DNA of 64,000 nt from Metaclostridioides mangenotii. Lineage in GTDB: Bacteria; Bacillota; Clostridia; Peptostreptococcales; Peptostreptococcaceae. The translations under genes and the position numbers were made by a program. Of this stretch, positions 15,533 to 24,416 are shown piece after piece (the first letter of the stretch is position 1; the number at the start of each line of letters is the position of its first letter). The stretch lies in NCBI RefSeq assembly GCF_017873185.1, contig NZ_JAGGJX010000001.1, forward strand, positions 1-64,000. The letters run 5' to 3'. The notes beneath the pieces are model-generated. The model did not search any database and was not told the DNA's origin. It worked only from the letters and a program-made list of their open reading frames with translations.

Positions 15533-16438
15533 ATGTTATTTAAAGAAATTAATCTAGATGCAAAACGGGATTTAGATCCATATTTTGATCTAGTAGATTA
15601 TGAGGCATGTGAATACTGTTTCAGTACTCTTTATATGTGGCAACATGTATATAAAACAGGTTATCATATAGGAGATGATTTTGCAGTATTAGTAGGTGAG
15701 TATGAGGGAGATAGCTTCTCAATACTGCCATTAGCCAAAAAAGATAAATTACCAGAAGTTGTAGATTTTGTATTAAACTTCTTTGAAAAACACAATAAGA
15801 AGATATTTTTAAGAGGTATATCTGATGAAGTTGTGGATTTCTTAAAAGAAAAATACGCTGGTAAATTTGAATATATAGAAGAAAGAGATTTGTTTGACTA
15901 TGTATATGATGCAGAAGCACTTAGAACATTAAAAGGAAGAAAAAATCAAAAGAAGAGAAATCATATAAACTACTTCTTAAAAGAGTATGAAGGAAGACAC
16001 GAATATAGACTCTTAGGAAAAGAAGATTTCGATGCCTGTCTTAAATTACTAAAAGATTGGGAAGCTAGTAAAGAAGAGAGTGATGATTTTGATGATAGTA
16101 TGGATGATGAATATGCAGGAATTAAAAAAATATTTAATGACTTTGATGTGCTAAATGATAGAGTAAAGGTATTTGGGATATTTGTAGATGGAAAACTAGA
16201 GGCATTTTCTATAGGAGAATACTTAAACTCAAATATGGCTCTTATACATGTTGAAAAAGCTAATCCAGATATAAGAGGACTGTATCCATTTATCAATCAA
16301 CAGTTTTTAGTAAGTGAATTTCCAGATGTTGAGTTTGTAAATAGAGAAGAAGATATGGGAATCGAAGGACTTAGAAAAGCAAAGCTTTCTTACCATCCGA
16401 TAAGATTTGTAGAAAAATACAGCGTCAAGGAGGCGTAA
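15533..16438 (+). CDS. DUF2156 protein (phosphatidylglycerol lysyltransferase C-domain fold)
   Basis: 301 aa, ATG after AGGAGG. The whole length matches the double-GNAT DUF2156/LPG_synthase_C fold; typical segments are FDLVDYEACEYCFSTLYMW near the start, GRKNQKKRNHINYF in the middle and HVEKANPDIRGLYPFINQQF near the end. It has no membrane segments, so unlike MprF it is a soluble aminoacyl- or acyl-transferase-like protein. The substrate is not known for this subgroup. The SD of the next gene lies inside its last codons, so the two GNAT-fold genes are co-expressed. Confidence 0.8.
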   Translation: MLFKEINLDAKRDLDPYFDLVDYEACEYCFSTLYMWQHVYKTGYHIGDDFAVLVGEYEGDSFSILPLAKKDKLPEVVDFVLNFFEKHNKKIFLRGISDEVVDFLKEKYAGKFEYIEERDLFDYVYDAEALRTLKGRKNQKKRNHINYFLKEYEGRHEYRLLGKEDFDACLKLLKDWEASKEESDDFDDSMDDEYAGIKKIFNDFDVLNDRVKVFGIFVDGKLEAFSIGEYLNSNMALIHVEKANPDIRGLYPFINQQFLVSEFPDVEFVNREEDMGIEGLRKAKLSYHPIRFVEKYSVKEA

Positions 16439-16444
16439 TATTGT

Positions 16445-17617
16445 ATGATAAATGTTAGGTATGCTATAGATAAAGACATAGATGATATTAAAAAGATATG
16501 GAGTTACTGCTTTGGAGATACAGAAAAATTTATGGATTATTATTTTTCAAATAGATATTTCAAAGAGCACAATGTAGTAGTTGAACAAGATGAAAGTATT
16601 ATTTCGTCTTTACAGTTGGCACCATACAAAATTAATTTAAATGGCAAAGTTTATAAAACATCTTATGTCGTTGGGGTATCTACTCTTCCAGAGGCTAGAG
16701 GTAAGGGATTCATGAAATCAATGATGAATTTTACTCTAGAAGAACTCTATAAAAGGGGAGAAAAAATATCTACACTAATGCCTATTGATTATAGAATTTA
16801 CAGAAGATATGGTTATGAGCATTGCTATGACCAAATTCAATACAATATTGACGTCAATGATTTGAGAAGTTTTAGAACAAAAGGAAATTTTCATAAATCT
16901 AATAAGGATCATATGGAAGCTCTTATAGATATCGCAGTGGAATTTCAGTTAGATTTTAATGGAAATACTGTTAGGGACAGAGAGTATTTCGAAAATTTAT
17001 ATGGAGAAATACAGAGCGACGATGGTAATTTTTATATTTATGAAAATGATGGTTATAAAGGGTATCTGGTTTACTCTTTAAACGAGGATACTATGTTTGT
17101 AAGAGAATTATTTTATAAAGATATAGATTCACTGAAATCGATGATGGGCTTTATATATAATCACAATACACAGTGTAAAAAAGTATCTATATCAGCTCCT
17201 GTTGGCGATAAACTTAAACTTCTGTTTGACAATCCAAAAGATGTCGATATGAAGCTTGTGCCATTTATGATGGGAAGAGTAATTGATGTAAGAAAGTATT
17301 TTGAAAGTATAGATGTAAATTGCGGCTTTGATGGATCTATAAATGTTAAAGTTGTAGATAATCAAATAAAAGAGAATAATCAAGTATTTAAAATAAATAT
17401 AAAAGACGAAAATTTGACAGTAGATATTACTGAAGAGAATGAGGATCTAGTGCTTAGTATAAATGCGATAACTCAAATTGCATTCTCATACCTAAGTATA
17501 GATGAAGTTTTATCTCTATATGAAGTAGATGTAGATAAAAATAAGAGAAATGAAGTAGTTAGATTTTTTAAAAGTTTACTTCCTAAAAAAAATAACTATT
17601 TAAACGACTATATATAA
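16445..17617 (+). CDS. Eis-like GNAT N-acetyltransferase
   Basis: 390 aa, ATG 6 bp after the previous stop with AAGGAGG (16429-16435). The N-terminal GNAT domain has the acetyl-CoA loop VVGVSTLPEARGKGFMKSMM (about residues 73-92), then MPIDYRIYRRYGYEHC as in Eis proteins. The second half is a non-catalytic GNAT-like domain plus a sterol-carrier-like C-terminus. Eis enzymes acetylate amines on aminoglycosides and peptides, but most clostridial homologues have no known substrate. Confidence 0.82.
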   Translation: MINVRYAIDKDIDDIKKIWSYCFGDTEKFMDYYFSNRYFKEHNVVVEQDESIISSLQLAPYKINLNGKVYKTSYVVGVSTLPEARGKGFMKSMMNFTLEELYKRGEKISTLMPIDYRIYRRYGYEHCYDQIQYNIDVNDLRSFRTKGNFHKSNKDHMEALIDIAVEFQLDFNGNTVRDREYFENLYGEIQSDDGNFYIYENDGYKGYLVYSLNEDTMFVRELFYKDIDSLKSMMGFIYNHNTQCKKVSISAPVGDKLKLLFDNPKDVDMKLVPFMMGRVIDVRKYFESIDVNCGFDGSINVKVVDNQIKENNQVFKINIKDENLTVDITEENEDLVLSINAITQIAFSYLSIDEVLSLYEVDVDKNKRNEVVRFFKSLLPKKNNYLNDYI

Positions 17618-17640
17618 TTATATATAGTCGTTTATTTTTT
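17602..17640 (+). terminator. Terminator of the DUF2156-Eis operon
   Basis: AAACGACTATATATA pairs with TATATATAGTCGTTT, and ATTTTTT follows. The stop codon of the acetyltransferase lies in the loop. Confidence 0.85.
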
Positions 17641-17686
17641 AAAAATTTTTTAGTGTTTATCTTTTCCAAATAAATCTAAAATAAAA

Positions 17687-17735
17687 TTGTATCGGTACAA
17701 TTTCTGTTGTACCGCTCATTTCATTCATATATAAT
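17687..17735 (+). promoter_or_regulatory. Promoter with tandem operator ahead of the ECF transporter gene
   Basis: Two direct repeats, TTGTATCGG (17687) and TTGTACCGC (17707), are spaced exactly 20 bp, and TACAA (17696-17700) makes the first into a palindrome. The second repeat overlaps a -35 position; TATAAT (17730-17735) follows after a 17-bp spacer. Direct repeats two helical turns apart are typical of MocR/GntR-type regulators of vitamin genes. The regulator itself is not in this window. Confidence 0.55.
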
Positions 17736-17775
17736 TAACTTATAAATATAGAGTTATTTTAGAGGAGGATTATAG

Positions 17776-18291
17776 ATGAATAACACAAAAAATTTAGTTT
17801 TAAACGGACTTATGATTGCTTTAGTATGTGTTTCTACAATGGTTATACAAATACCAATACCAGGAACAAGTGGTTATGTAAATGTTGGTGATAGCATAAT
17901 ATTTATATCTTCAGTAGTTTTGGGACCTATACCAGGCATGATAGCAGGGGGAATTGGATCGACTTTTGCAGATGTACTTAGTGGTTATACGCATTGGGCG
18001 CCATTTACATTAATTATAAAAGGTTTTGAGGGTCTTATAGTAGGGTTAATATACAGATCTCTGAAAACTAAAGGGTCTATGGCTATTGCTATGATAGTTG
18101 GTATTGTAGTAATGGTAGGGGGATATTTAATAGGTGGATTTATTCTTAAAGGAAGTTGGATTATAGCACTAGGTTCTATCCCAGCAAACTCTGTACAAGG
18201 TGTTATAAGCATGGTTATAGCTCTTCCATTCTCTTATTATGTTGGTAAGGCTTACAATAAAAACTTTTTGCATAGACAAGAAAATATTTAG
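17776..18291 (+). CDS. ECF-type vitamin transporter substrate-binding (S) component
   Basis: 171 aa, ATG after GAGGAGG. Five to six hydrophobic segments cover most of it. The segments IPIPGTSGYVNVGDSIIF, GPIPGMIAGGIGSTFADVLS and THWAPFTLIIKGFEG are characteristic of the PF07155-like S components that dock to a shared EcfAA'T module. Members take up riboflavin, pyridoxine, hydroxymethylpyrimidine or similar vitamins, and the ligand cannot be chosen here. The EcfAA'T genes are not in the window, as expected for group II systems. Confidence 0.83.
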   Translation: MNNTKNLVLNGLMIALVCVSTMVIQIPIPGTSGYVNVGDSIIFISSVVLGPIPGMIAGGIGSTFADVLSGYTHWAPFTLIIKGFEGLIVGLIYRSLKTKGSMAIAMIVGIVVMVGGYLIGGFILKGSWIIALGSIPANSVQGVISMVIALPFSYYVGKAYNKNFLHRQENI

Positions 18292-18319
18292 GGCTTTAAA
18301 CGTCCGATAATTATAAAGA

Positions 18320-18367
18320 AGTATTTTGCTAGTATTATTATATACATGCAAAATGCTTTTTTATTTT
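18320..18367 (+). terminator. Terminator of the ECF S-component gene
   Basis: AGTATTTTGC pairs with GCAAAATGCT (one wobble pair), followed by a T6 run. Confidence 0.75.
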
Positions 18368-18431
18368 ATCTGTTTTAAATTATATGAATTTGAAAATAAT
18401 CTAGATAAAATACTTAAGGAGAGGATGATGT

Positions 18432-19694
18432 TTGAGAAGACCTATGCTTATTGTTTTTCTAGTTATCTTGTTTGTTGATGTTCTATTAACCAATTTCAAG
18501 GATGTTGATTATAGTTTTGATGATCAAATTGTTAATATTAGAGGTGTAGTCAAGGATAAAATTGAAAAGCCTAAGTACAACCAATACAAGGTGGGATCTT
18601 TTTTAGTAAATGATTACTCTAGAACTTTTAAATTGGATATTGGGCAAGAAGTTAATGTAAACGGAAAGTTTAAGAGCTTAGATAAGATGAAGTTTGATGA
18701 TTTTGATTATGGTAGATATGTAAAAAGCACTGGATATAAGGGGATTATTTATATTAAATCTTATGAGGTTGTTGGTGAAGATTTTATTTATAAGTATCTT
18801 GGAACATTTAAATTAAAGGTTAGAGATATTTCTAGGTATTTGTATAAGGAATATTCTAATTTTGTAAATTCTATACTGCTTGGCGATTCTAGCAGTTTGA
18901 ATGAAGATGAGAAGTTGATGTTTAAGAGGACAGGTACAAGCCATGTGATAGCTATTTCTGGACTTCATACTGGCATATTGTGTGTTATTATAGCTTTTAT
19001 GATGAGAGGAGTAAATAAATTTTATAAACTATTTATTTTAATAATATTAATGTATTTGTACAGTATTATGGTGGGATCGTCTCCTTCAGTTTTAAGATCT
19101 ATAATTTTTTCCTTTATCTTATATTTTTCTATTTTTGTCGATAGAAAGAGGGATGGTATATCAACACTAGCATTTATAGGGAGTTTGTTTATATTTAACA
19201 ACCCATTTGTCGTATACAATGTAAGTTTTCAATTGTCTTTTGCCGCAACATTGTCTATAATATACTTCGAACCCTATTTTTTCAGGGCTATAAAACTTAG
19301 GCTGATTTCGGTAACGATATCATCAAATATTTTGACATTGCCAATAATATACTACACATTTGGGGGAATTCCAGTACTATCTATAGTGGGGAATATTATT
19401 GTAGTGCCTTTTATGGCAGTAATAATGTATTTGAGTATTTTCAGTATACTTTTATATAAGTTTATATTGGTAAGTAAAGTTATTGCTTTTATAAATTTAT
19501 CTGTTATTAAAAATATATATTATATGCTTGATAAAATCGGCAATTTAAGTTTTTCGTATTTGGATATTAAAAGCCCGAAGTTTTATATTGTATTAGTTTA
19601 TTATACAGTTGTATTTACATATATGGTTTACTGGGAAATAAAGGAGATGAGGGAGCAAGACAATGGATTACAAGGATATTATAAAGAATATTAA
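18432..19694 (+). CDS. comEC: ComEC/Rec2-family DNA uptake channel without the nuclease domain
   Basis: 420 aa from TTG with AAGGAGAGG upstream. Residues 1-110 hold two TM-like segments and the DUF4131 OB-like domain (NIRGVVKDKIEKPKYNQYKV). Residues 140-410 are the Competence domain with SILLGDSSSLNEDEKLMFKR, TGTSHVIAISGLHTGIL and VGSSPSVLRSIIFSF, a hydrophobic bundle of about eight helices. Full ComEC proteins are roughly 650-800 aa and end in an MBL domain, which is missing here. A stand-alone MBL lipoprotein at 14521 may replace it. The 3' end overlaps holA by 32 bp, as in many Firmicutes where comEC precedes holA. Confidence 0.85.
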   Translation: MRRPMLIVFLVILFVDVLLTNFKDVDYSFDDQIVNIRGVVKDKIEKPKYNQYKVGSFLVNDYSRTFKLDIGQEVNVNGKFKSLDKMKFDDFDYGRYVKSTGYKGIIYIKSYEVVGEDFIYKYLGTFKLKVRDISRYLYKEYSNFVNSILLGDSSSLNEDEKLMFKRTGTSHVIAISGLHTGILCVIIAFMMRGVNKFYKLFILIILMYLYSIMVGSSPSVLRSIIFSFILYFSIFVDRKRDGISTLAFIGSLFIFNNPFVVYNVSFQLSFAATLSIIYFEPYFFRAIKLRLISVTISSNILTLPIIYYTFGGIPVLSIVGNIIVVPFMAVIMYLSIFSILLYKFILVSKVIAFINLSVIKNIYYMLDKIGNLSFSYLDIKSPKFYIVLVYYTVVFTYMVYWEIKEMREQDNGLQGYYKEY

Positions 19695-20691
19695 CGACAA
19701 CAAAATGGAAAAACTATATTTTTTTTATGGGAAGGAGTACTTCCTTATAGATAACGCAATAAAAGCTTTCAGGGGGAATCTAAATGAGAGCATGATTGAT
19801 TTTAACTTGGATATCATCGATGGTAGAGAGACTGATATAGCAAGTTTAATAAGCTCTATTGAAACATTGCCATTCATGGATGAGAGAAAGATAGTTATAA
19901 TTAAAGATTTTGAATTATTAAAAGGGAAGAAAAAAAACTTCTCAGACAGTGATGAAAAGTACTTAGTAGATTATATTGACAATATTCCAGAAACTACAAC
20001 TATAGTGTTTTTGGTGTACGGAGATATAGACAAGAGGAAGTCATTTGTAAAAAAGATAAATAAAAACGGAAAATTAGTCAATTGTGACAAATTATCAGAT
20101 ATGGATTTGTTTAAGTGGACTAAGAAGACATTTGAAAATAGTGGAGTTATTATAGATAATCCTCAGATCATGCACTTTATTGAACAAATAGGGTACAAGG
20201 ATAAAAGCAGTGAAAAGACTTTATCAGATCTGAAAAATGATATAAATAAGATTAGTTCATTCGTAGGTAAAGGAAATACCGTAGAAAAAGATGCAATAGA
20301 CAAGCTTACTGAAAAGAAAATTGAAAACGACATATTCAAACTTATAGATAATATAGGAGCTAAGAACTCTTCAAGCGCAATGAAGATACTAAACGATATG
20401 ATTGAAGAGGGAGAGTCTGTTTTAGGTATATTTGCAATGATATCTAGACAGTTTAAGTTAATAATACAAGCTAGAGGGCTTCAGTCTGAGAAATTATCCT
20501 CAAAGTCAATAGCCGATAGGCTAAAGATACATCCTTTTGTTGCTGGAAAGGCTTTAAAGCAGACATCTAACTTCTCAGACAGTGAGATTACAGAAATTAT
20601 GAACTACTTACTAGATAGTGACTACAAGATTAAAAACGGGCTTATTAGAGATACATTGGCTGTAGAGATATTTATAGGTAAGTACTGTTAA
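19663..20691 (+). CDS. holA: DNA polymerase III delta subunit
   Basis: 342 aa, ATG inside the end of comEC. It fits HolA in length and in the three-part clamp-loader fold: FFYGKEYFLIDNAI at the N-terminus, DERKIVIIKDFELL, and a helical C-terminal third (LKIHPFVAGKALKQTSNFSD). Delta opens the beta clamp for loading at the fork. Translational coupling with comEC is a conserved arrangement. Confidence 0.88.
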   Translation: MDYKDIIKNINDNKMEKLYFFYGKEYFLIDNAIKAFRGNLNESMIDFNLDIIDGRETDIASLISSIETLPFMDERKIVIIKDFELLKGKKKNFSDSDEKYLVDYIDNIPETTTIVFLVYGDIDKRKSFVKKINKNGKLVNCDKLSDMDLFKWTKKTFENSGVIIDNPQIMHFIEQIGYKDKSSEKTLSDLKNDINKISSFVGKGNTVEKDAIDKLTEKKIENDIFKLIDNIGAKNSSSAMKILNDMIEEGESVLGIFAMISRQFKLIIQARGLQSEKLSSKSIADRLKIHPFVAGKALKQTSNFSDSEITEIMNYLLDSDYKIKNGLIRDTLAVEIFIGKYC

Positions 20692-20741
20692 TTCTATAGG
20701 TTTAATTAAGAAGATAGTAAAATAAAATATTTCGATTATTT

Positions 20742-20772
20742 AAGTCAGGGGCAATTGCTTTCTGGCTTTTAT
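20742..20772 (+). terminator. Terminator after holA
   Basis: AAGTCAG pairs with CTGGCTT around a GCAATTGC core, and TTTATTT follows. Confidence 0.6.
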
Positions 20773-20883
20773 TTATGTATTTTACCATATTTTATATAAG
20801 CAATTTGCATTTTAATATATGATAAATGCAGCTTAGGAGGAGAATATGGACAGAATTAGGATTTATAAGCTTTTGGGGGTCAG

Positions 20884-21036
20884 AGAAGACGATCTGATAT
20901 AGCTAAGGCACTTGTAAATAAACCGAAGATTCTTTTCTTAGACGAGCCAACTACGGGGTTAGATCCTCAAATTAGAAAAGGTATAAGGGAGACGATTAGA
21001 AAGCTACAGATAGAAAGTAAAGGAGTTCGCATGTAA
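20884..21036 (+). pseudogene. ABC transporter ATPase fragment
   Basis: [20 protein letters not shown] then [20 protein letters not shown]. Walker B and the D-loop survive but Walker A is missing, and a stop lies four codons before the fragment. A ribosome binding site with ATG (20836-20848) belongs to a different frame that ends quickly. It is a remnant of a deleted transporter. Confidence 0.65.
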
Positions 21037-21092
21037 CTTAGAAGTGAACAAAGAGTGGTTTAAGATGACTATGAGATTGATACAATATAAAT

Positions 21093-21131
21093 AAAAAAAG
21101 CCACTAGATACCGAAATATCTGTGGCTTTTA
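21093..21131 (-). terminator. Terminator of rpsT
   Basis: The minus strand reads AAAGCCAC...GTGGCTTT with a following T7; the stem is about 12 bp with interior mismatches. Confidence 0.85.
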
Positions 21132-21159
21132 TATTATCAATAAGAATAATCAAACAGAA

Positions 21160-21426
21160 TTATGCGTTCATACTGTTTAACTTGTTTGCAAGCTTAGCTA
21201 CTTTTCTAGCTGCAGCATTCTTATGTATCGTTCCTTTAGAAGCTACTTGGTGTATTCTCTTTTGAGCAGATTGGAACTTAACAGCAGCGTCTTCCTTGTT
21301 TCCTGCAGCAACAGCATCTTCAAATTTTCTTATTGCAGTTTTTATTTGAGATTTTCTTACTTTATTTAAAGCAGTTTTCTTTTCGATAACGCTTATTCTT
21401 TTCTTAGCTGATTTTATATTTGCCAA
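21160..21426 (-). CDS. rpsT: 30S ribosomal protein S20
   Basis: 88 aa. I start at TTG 21426 (MANIKSAKKRI, the family's N-terminus) because GAGGAGGTG is 8 nt before it; the ATG three codons upstream is too close to that site. The protein is Lys/Ala-rich and all-helical, with RKSQIKTAIRKFEDAV and STIHKNAAARK-like segments (GTIHKNAAARKVAKL). It binds 16S rRNA early in 30S assembly. It is transcribed alone, opposite to holA and gpr, as is common in Firmicutes. Confidence 0.93.
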   Translation of the reverse strand: MANIKSAKKRISVIEKKTALNKVRKSQIKTAIRKFEDAVAAGNKEDAAVKFQSAQKRIHQVASKGTIHKNAAARKVAKLANKLNSMNA

Positions 21427-21475
21427 ATCATTCACCTCCTCATTTATTATTGTCTGTACATTGTCAACATATTAG

Positions 21476-21504
21476 ATTTTAGCAGAAATAAAACTAAAAA
21501 TCAA
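21476..21504 (-). promoter_or_regulatory. rpsT: rpsT promoter
   Basis: On the minus strand, TTGATT, a 17-bp spacer and TAAAAT. The start would lie about 45 nt before the TTG codon. Confidence 0.6.
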
Positions 21505-22047
21505 GGATAAATATTTACATATTTAATATAATTTCAATAATTTTTCCTTTTAGATTATATAACATAAAAACATAATTTACAATATCTAAATTTGATTTAT
21601 ATCCTTTAATTTACACCTTTATATTCTAGGACAAGTTTTTGTAATTTATACTTTGAAAATAAAAAAAGAATAAATTGTACGTAATTCTAAACAATTTATA
21701 GACTATTTACTTTATATTCTACTCAAGATACTTTGAAAACTTAGCTATGCGCCTAATATAAAAATTTTAATTGCAATATAATAATTGTATTAAAAATCTT
21801 AAAAAGAAACTTATACTTAAAAAATTTGCATTCATAAATTAATTCCTTAATTCCTCCTATTTATTTATATATTTTACGACGTATTGTCTTCATATTATAC
21901 AACGAAGAAAATACAAAAATTTGGACACTTTAGTAACAAATAATTCAATTAATCCACAGATTGCAAATAAATTTACTAATTTTTGTTATAAAATTATAAA
22001 TTTTGTTAACAATTATAGATATCATTTAATTAAAATGGGAGGTTAAT
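21505..22047. other. AT-rich intergenic region between rpsT and gpr
   Basis: More than 500 bp of about 80% AT without an ORF, hairpin or RNA signature I can support. It should contain the forespore (SigG) promoter of gpr; I could not place it with confidence. Confidence 0.4.
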
Positions 22048-23004
22048 ATGATTCAAATTAGGACAGATTTAGCCGTAGAAGCTAAAGAAGTGTATGAAGA
22101 AGCGCAAGCAGGAACTAGTATTCCAGGTGTAGAAGTAGAAAACAAAGAGCTTGAAAATTGCAAAGTAACAAAAGTTGAGATAATAAATGAAGAAGGTTCC
22201 AAAATTATGAACAAAGAAATAGGAAAGTACATTACCTTAGAGAGCAATCTAATGAAGTTTGACGATGATGAGTCTAGGGAAGAGATAATAGAATACTTAA
22301 AAGATGAGCTTAAAGAGGTTCTAGGCGATGATAAAAGCAAAAAGACTCTGGTGATAGGGCTTGGAAACTGGAATATAACATCAGATGCACTGGGGCCGAA
22401 ATCTGTATCCAAAACACTAGTTACAAGACATATATTTAAAAACTACAACAAAGACTACGACGATGATTTTTCGGAAGTAGCGGGTTTAAGTCCGGGTGTT
22501 ATGGGGATTACAGGTATAGAAACCAGTGAAATTGTCAAATCTTTAGTAGATAAGATAAAACCAGATAGAGTAATAGCTATAGATGCCCTAGCTTCTAGAA
22601 AGATGGAAAGAGTAAACTCTACAATACAAATAGCGACTTCTGGTATAGCTCCAGGAGGAGGAATAGGAAATAAGAGAAGATCTTTAAATAAAGAGTATTT
22701 AGGTGTCGATGTAATTGCAATAGGAGTTCCTACAGTTGTGGATGCAGCAACACTTACAATTGACGTATTAGATTTAGCTATTGATAATTTAATTGCACAG
22801 TCAGAAGGCAATGAAAGTTTTTACAATATGCTGAAAAATTTAAAAGAAGATGAGAAGTATCATCTAATAAGAGAATCTTTAGACCCTTATGATAAAAATC
22901 TAATTGTAACACCTAAAGATATAGATGAGACAATAGAAAATTTATCGATAATAATAAGCGAAGGGCTAAATAGGTCTCTCCACCCTGGTAGGGTGGCTAA
23001 ATAA
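22048..23004 (+). CDS. gpr: Germination protease of small acid-soluble spore proteins
   Basis: 318 aa, ATG after GGGAGG. The family's processing and substrate-like RTDLA sequence is at residues 5-9, so the propeptide is very short. The aspartic pair of peptidase family A25 is present: Asp113 in TSDALGPKSV and Asp179 in AIDALASRKMERVNSTIQI. The GLSPGVMGITGIET segment is diagnostic. Gpr is made as a zymogen in the forespore and degrades SASPs at germination. spoIIP follows 12 bp downstream, the conserved gpr-spoIIP pair. Confidence 0.94.
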   Translation: MIQIRTDLAVEAKEVYEEAQAGTSIPGVEVENKELENCKVTKVEIINEEGSKIMNKEIGKYITLESNLMKFDDDESREEIIEYLKDELKEVLGDDKSKKTLVIGLGNWNITSDALGPKSVSKTLVTRHIFKNYNKDYDDDFSEVAGLSPGVMGITGIETSEIVKSLVDKIKPDRVIAIDALASRKMERVNSTIQIATSGIAPGGGIGNKRRSLNKEYLGVDVIAIGVPTVVDAATLTIDVLDLAIDNLIAQSEGNESFYNMLKNLKEDEKYHLIRESLDPYDKNLIVTPKDIDETIENLSIIISEGLNRSLHPGRVAK

Positions 23005-23016
23005 GGAGGGAAATGT

Positions 23017-24030
23017 ATGTTAAAAAAATGCTTCAAATCATTAACCGTAGCATGTTTGTTAGTGGGCATTTTTACAAATACAACTTTTGCTATAAGTCAG
23101 GACGAGTTTTTGAAATTTTTAATAAACTCAGCTTATCCTGAAACAACAGCGAAAGAAAAAGATAAAAGTGAGAAAACAGATGAGCCAAAGAGCGCAAGTG
23201 ATCAAAAAAATCCATCAGACAAATCTACTGAAAAAGAAGATAAATCTGAAGAGAATAAAGTAAATAAAGAGTATGTAAAAGTATTTGTTGGAGAAGAAAA
23301 TATCCCAAAGGAAGATACTGTAGATACAGAAGCAACAGATGGTGAAGTAGTATCGAGTTTAAACTACAAAAACGATATTAGAGTTACAAAAGAAAATCCA
23401 AAAATACTTATATACCATACACATGGATGTGAGACTTATTCAAACTCACCAAAAGGCAACTACCATTCAACAGATAAGGTAAACTCTGTAATGGAAGTAG
23501 GAAGTGTTTTAACTAGTGAACTAGCAAACAAAGGTTGGGGTGTGGTACATACAACCAAATATCACGACTATCCGTCTTATAATAGTTCTTACTCAAGTAG
23601 TTTGAAGACTATAAAGGATCTTATGCCTAAGTATCCATCTGTAGATATTGCTATAGACTTGCACAGAGATGCCAGAGATTTAAAAGATAAAGCAACAAAA
23701 GAAAAAGACCATAAAAAATATACAACCGAAATAGATGGAAAAAGAGTTGCCAAATTCTTCTTTGTTATAGGTGGTAAAAACGACAACAGTAAAGAATTAA
23801 GGGCTCTTGCAGAAGATATAAATAAAGTAGCACAGAAAAAATACCCGGGTTTAGTATCGCCGATTATAGAAAAAGACTATGCGAGATTTAACCAATTTGC
23901 AGCTAAGAAACACCTATTAATAGAAATAGGTAGTAATGCTACAACAATAGAAGAATCAAAAGAAACTTCTAAATATGTAGCGGATATATTAGACGAGTAC
24001 TTTAGGCAAAACGGTGAAGCAAATATGTAG
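23017..24030 (+). CDS. spoIIP: Stage II sporulation protein P, amidase/endopeptidase
   Basis: 337 aa, ATG after AAGGAGGG. Residues 1-25 are a signal or anchor (CLLVGIFTNTTFA). A Lys/Glu/Ser linker spans 42-85. The catalytic SpoIIP domain follows: YHTHGCETY with His134/His136, VDIAIDLHRDA, and a closing LLIEIGSNATTIEE. SpoIIP cuts cell-wall stem peptides and cross-links with SpoIID during engulfment. Co-transcription with gpr is conserved. Confidence 0.92.
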   Translation: MLKKCFKSLTVACLLVGIFTNTTFAISQDEFLKFLINSAYPETTAKEKDKSEKTDEPKSASDQKNPSDKSTEKEDKSEENKVNKEYVKVFVGEENIPKEDTVDTEATDGEVVSSLNYKNDIRVTKENPKILIYHTHGCETYSNSPKGNYHSTDKVNSVMEVGSVLTSELANKGWGVVHTTKYHDYPSYNSSYSSSLKTIKDLMPKYPSVDIAIDLHRDARDLKDKATKEKDHKKYTTEIDGKRVAKFFFVIGGKNDNSKELRALAEDINKVAQKKYPGLVSPIIEKDYARFNQFAAKKHLLIEIGSNATTIEESKETSKYVADILDEYFRQNGEANM

Positions 24031-24051
24031 TTTTAATTAGGAGCATGCTGT

Positions 24052-24264
24052 ATGAGTCGTTTAGAGAGGACAATAGAGCGAAAACAAAAGAACAACAAAT
24101 ATAAATTAGCGCTAAGAATTATCTTTATACTAATTATGATAGTTTTGACGGTATTTTGTATATTTGAAATAGATAGTAGAGCAAAAAATATGTTGGGAGA
24201 AAAAGAGTTTAGTTTGCCTTATATAAACCTAGACATATCGAATATATTAAAAAACTTTAGATAA
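24052..24264 (+). CDS. Small single-pass membrane protein downstream of spoIIP
   Basis: 70 aa, ATG 11 nt after AGGAG. A basic N-terminus (RLERTIERKQKNNKYKL) precedes one hydrophobic segment at residues 24-44 (RIIFILIMIVLTVFCIFEI), then a short extracytoplasmic tail. The topology and place behind gpr-spoIIP suggest a sporulation membrane role, but there is no recognised domain. It is followed by a strong terminator. Confidence 0.6.
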   Translation: MSRLERTIERKQKNNKYKLALRIIFILIMIVLTVFCIFEIDSRAKNMLGEKEFSLPYINLDISNILKNFR

Positions 24265-24277
24265 GTATTTGTAAGGT

Positions 24278-24331
24278 GGGGTTGCCAAAAATAAGTGATA
24301 TATTTTGGGTAACCCCAATTCTTTCTTTTTA
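24278..24331 (+). terminator. Terminator of gpr-spoIIP
   Basis: GGGGTT/AACCCC arms with inner complementarity (CC/GG, AAAATA/TATTTT), followed by TTCTTTCTTTTT. Confidence 0.75.
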
Positions 24332-24354
24332 AGTGAAAATAGAGGGAAAATCAA

Positions 24355-24383
24355 GTGACAGTTGGGGTTAAATACTATATAAT
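24355..24383 (+). promoter_or_regulatory. lepA: lepA promoter
   Basis: GTGACA, a 17-bp spacer and a perfect TATAAT, 33 bp before the start codon. Confidence 0.65.
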
Positions 24384-24416
24384 ATTTATTGACGAATAAA
24401 GAAGGAGGAGTATCAG

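Noticed and set aside
22053-22811. Two long minus-strand frames opposite gpr
   Set aside because: They are antisense to a full-length gene with both catalytic Asp motifs, and have no SD.
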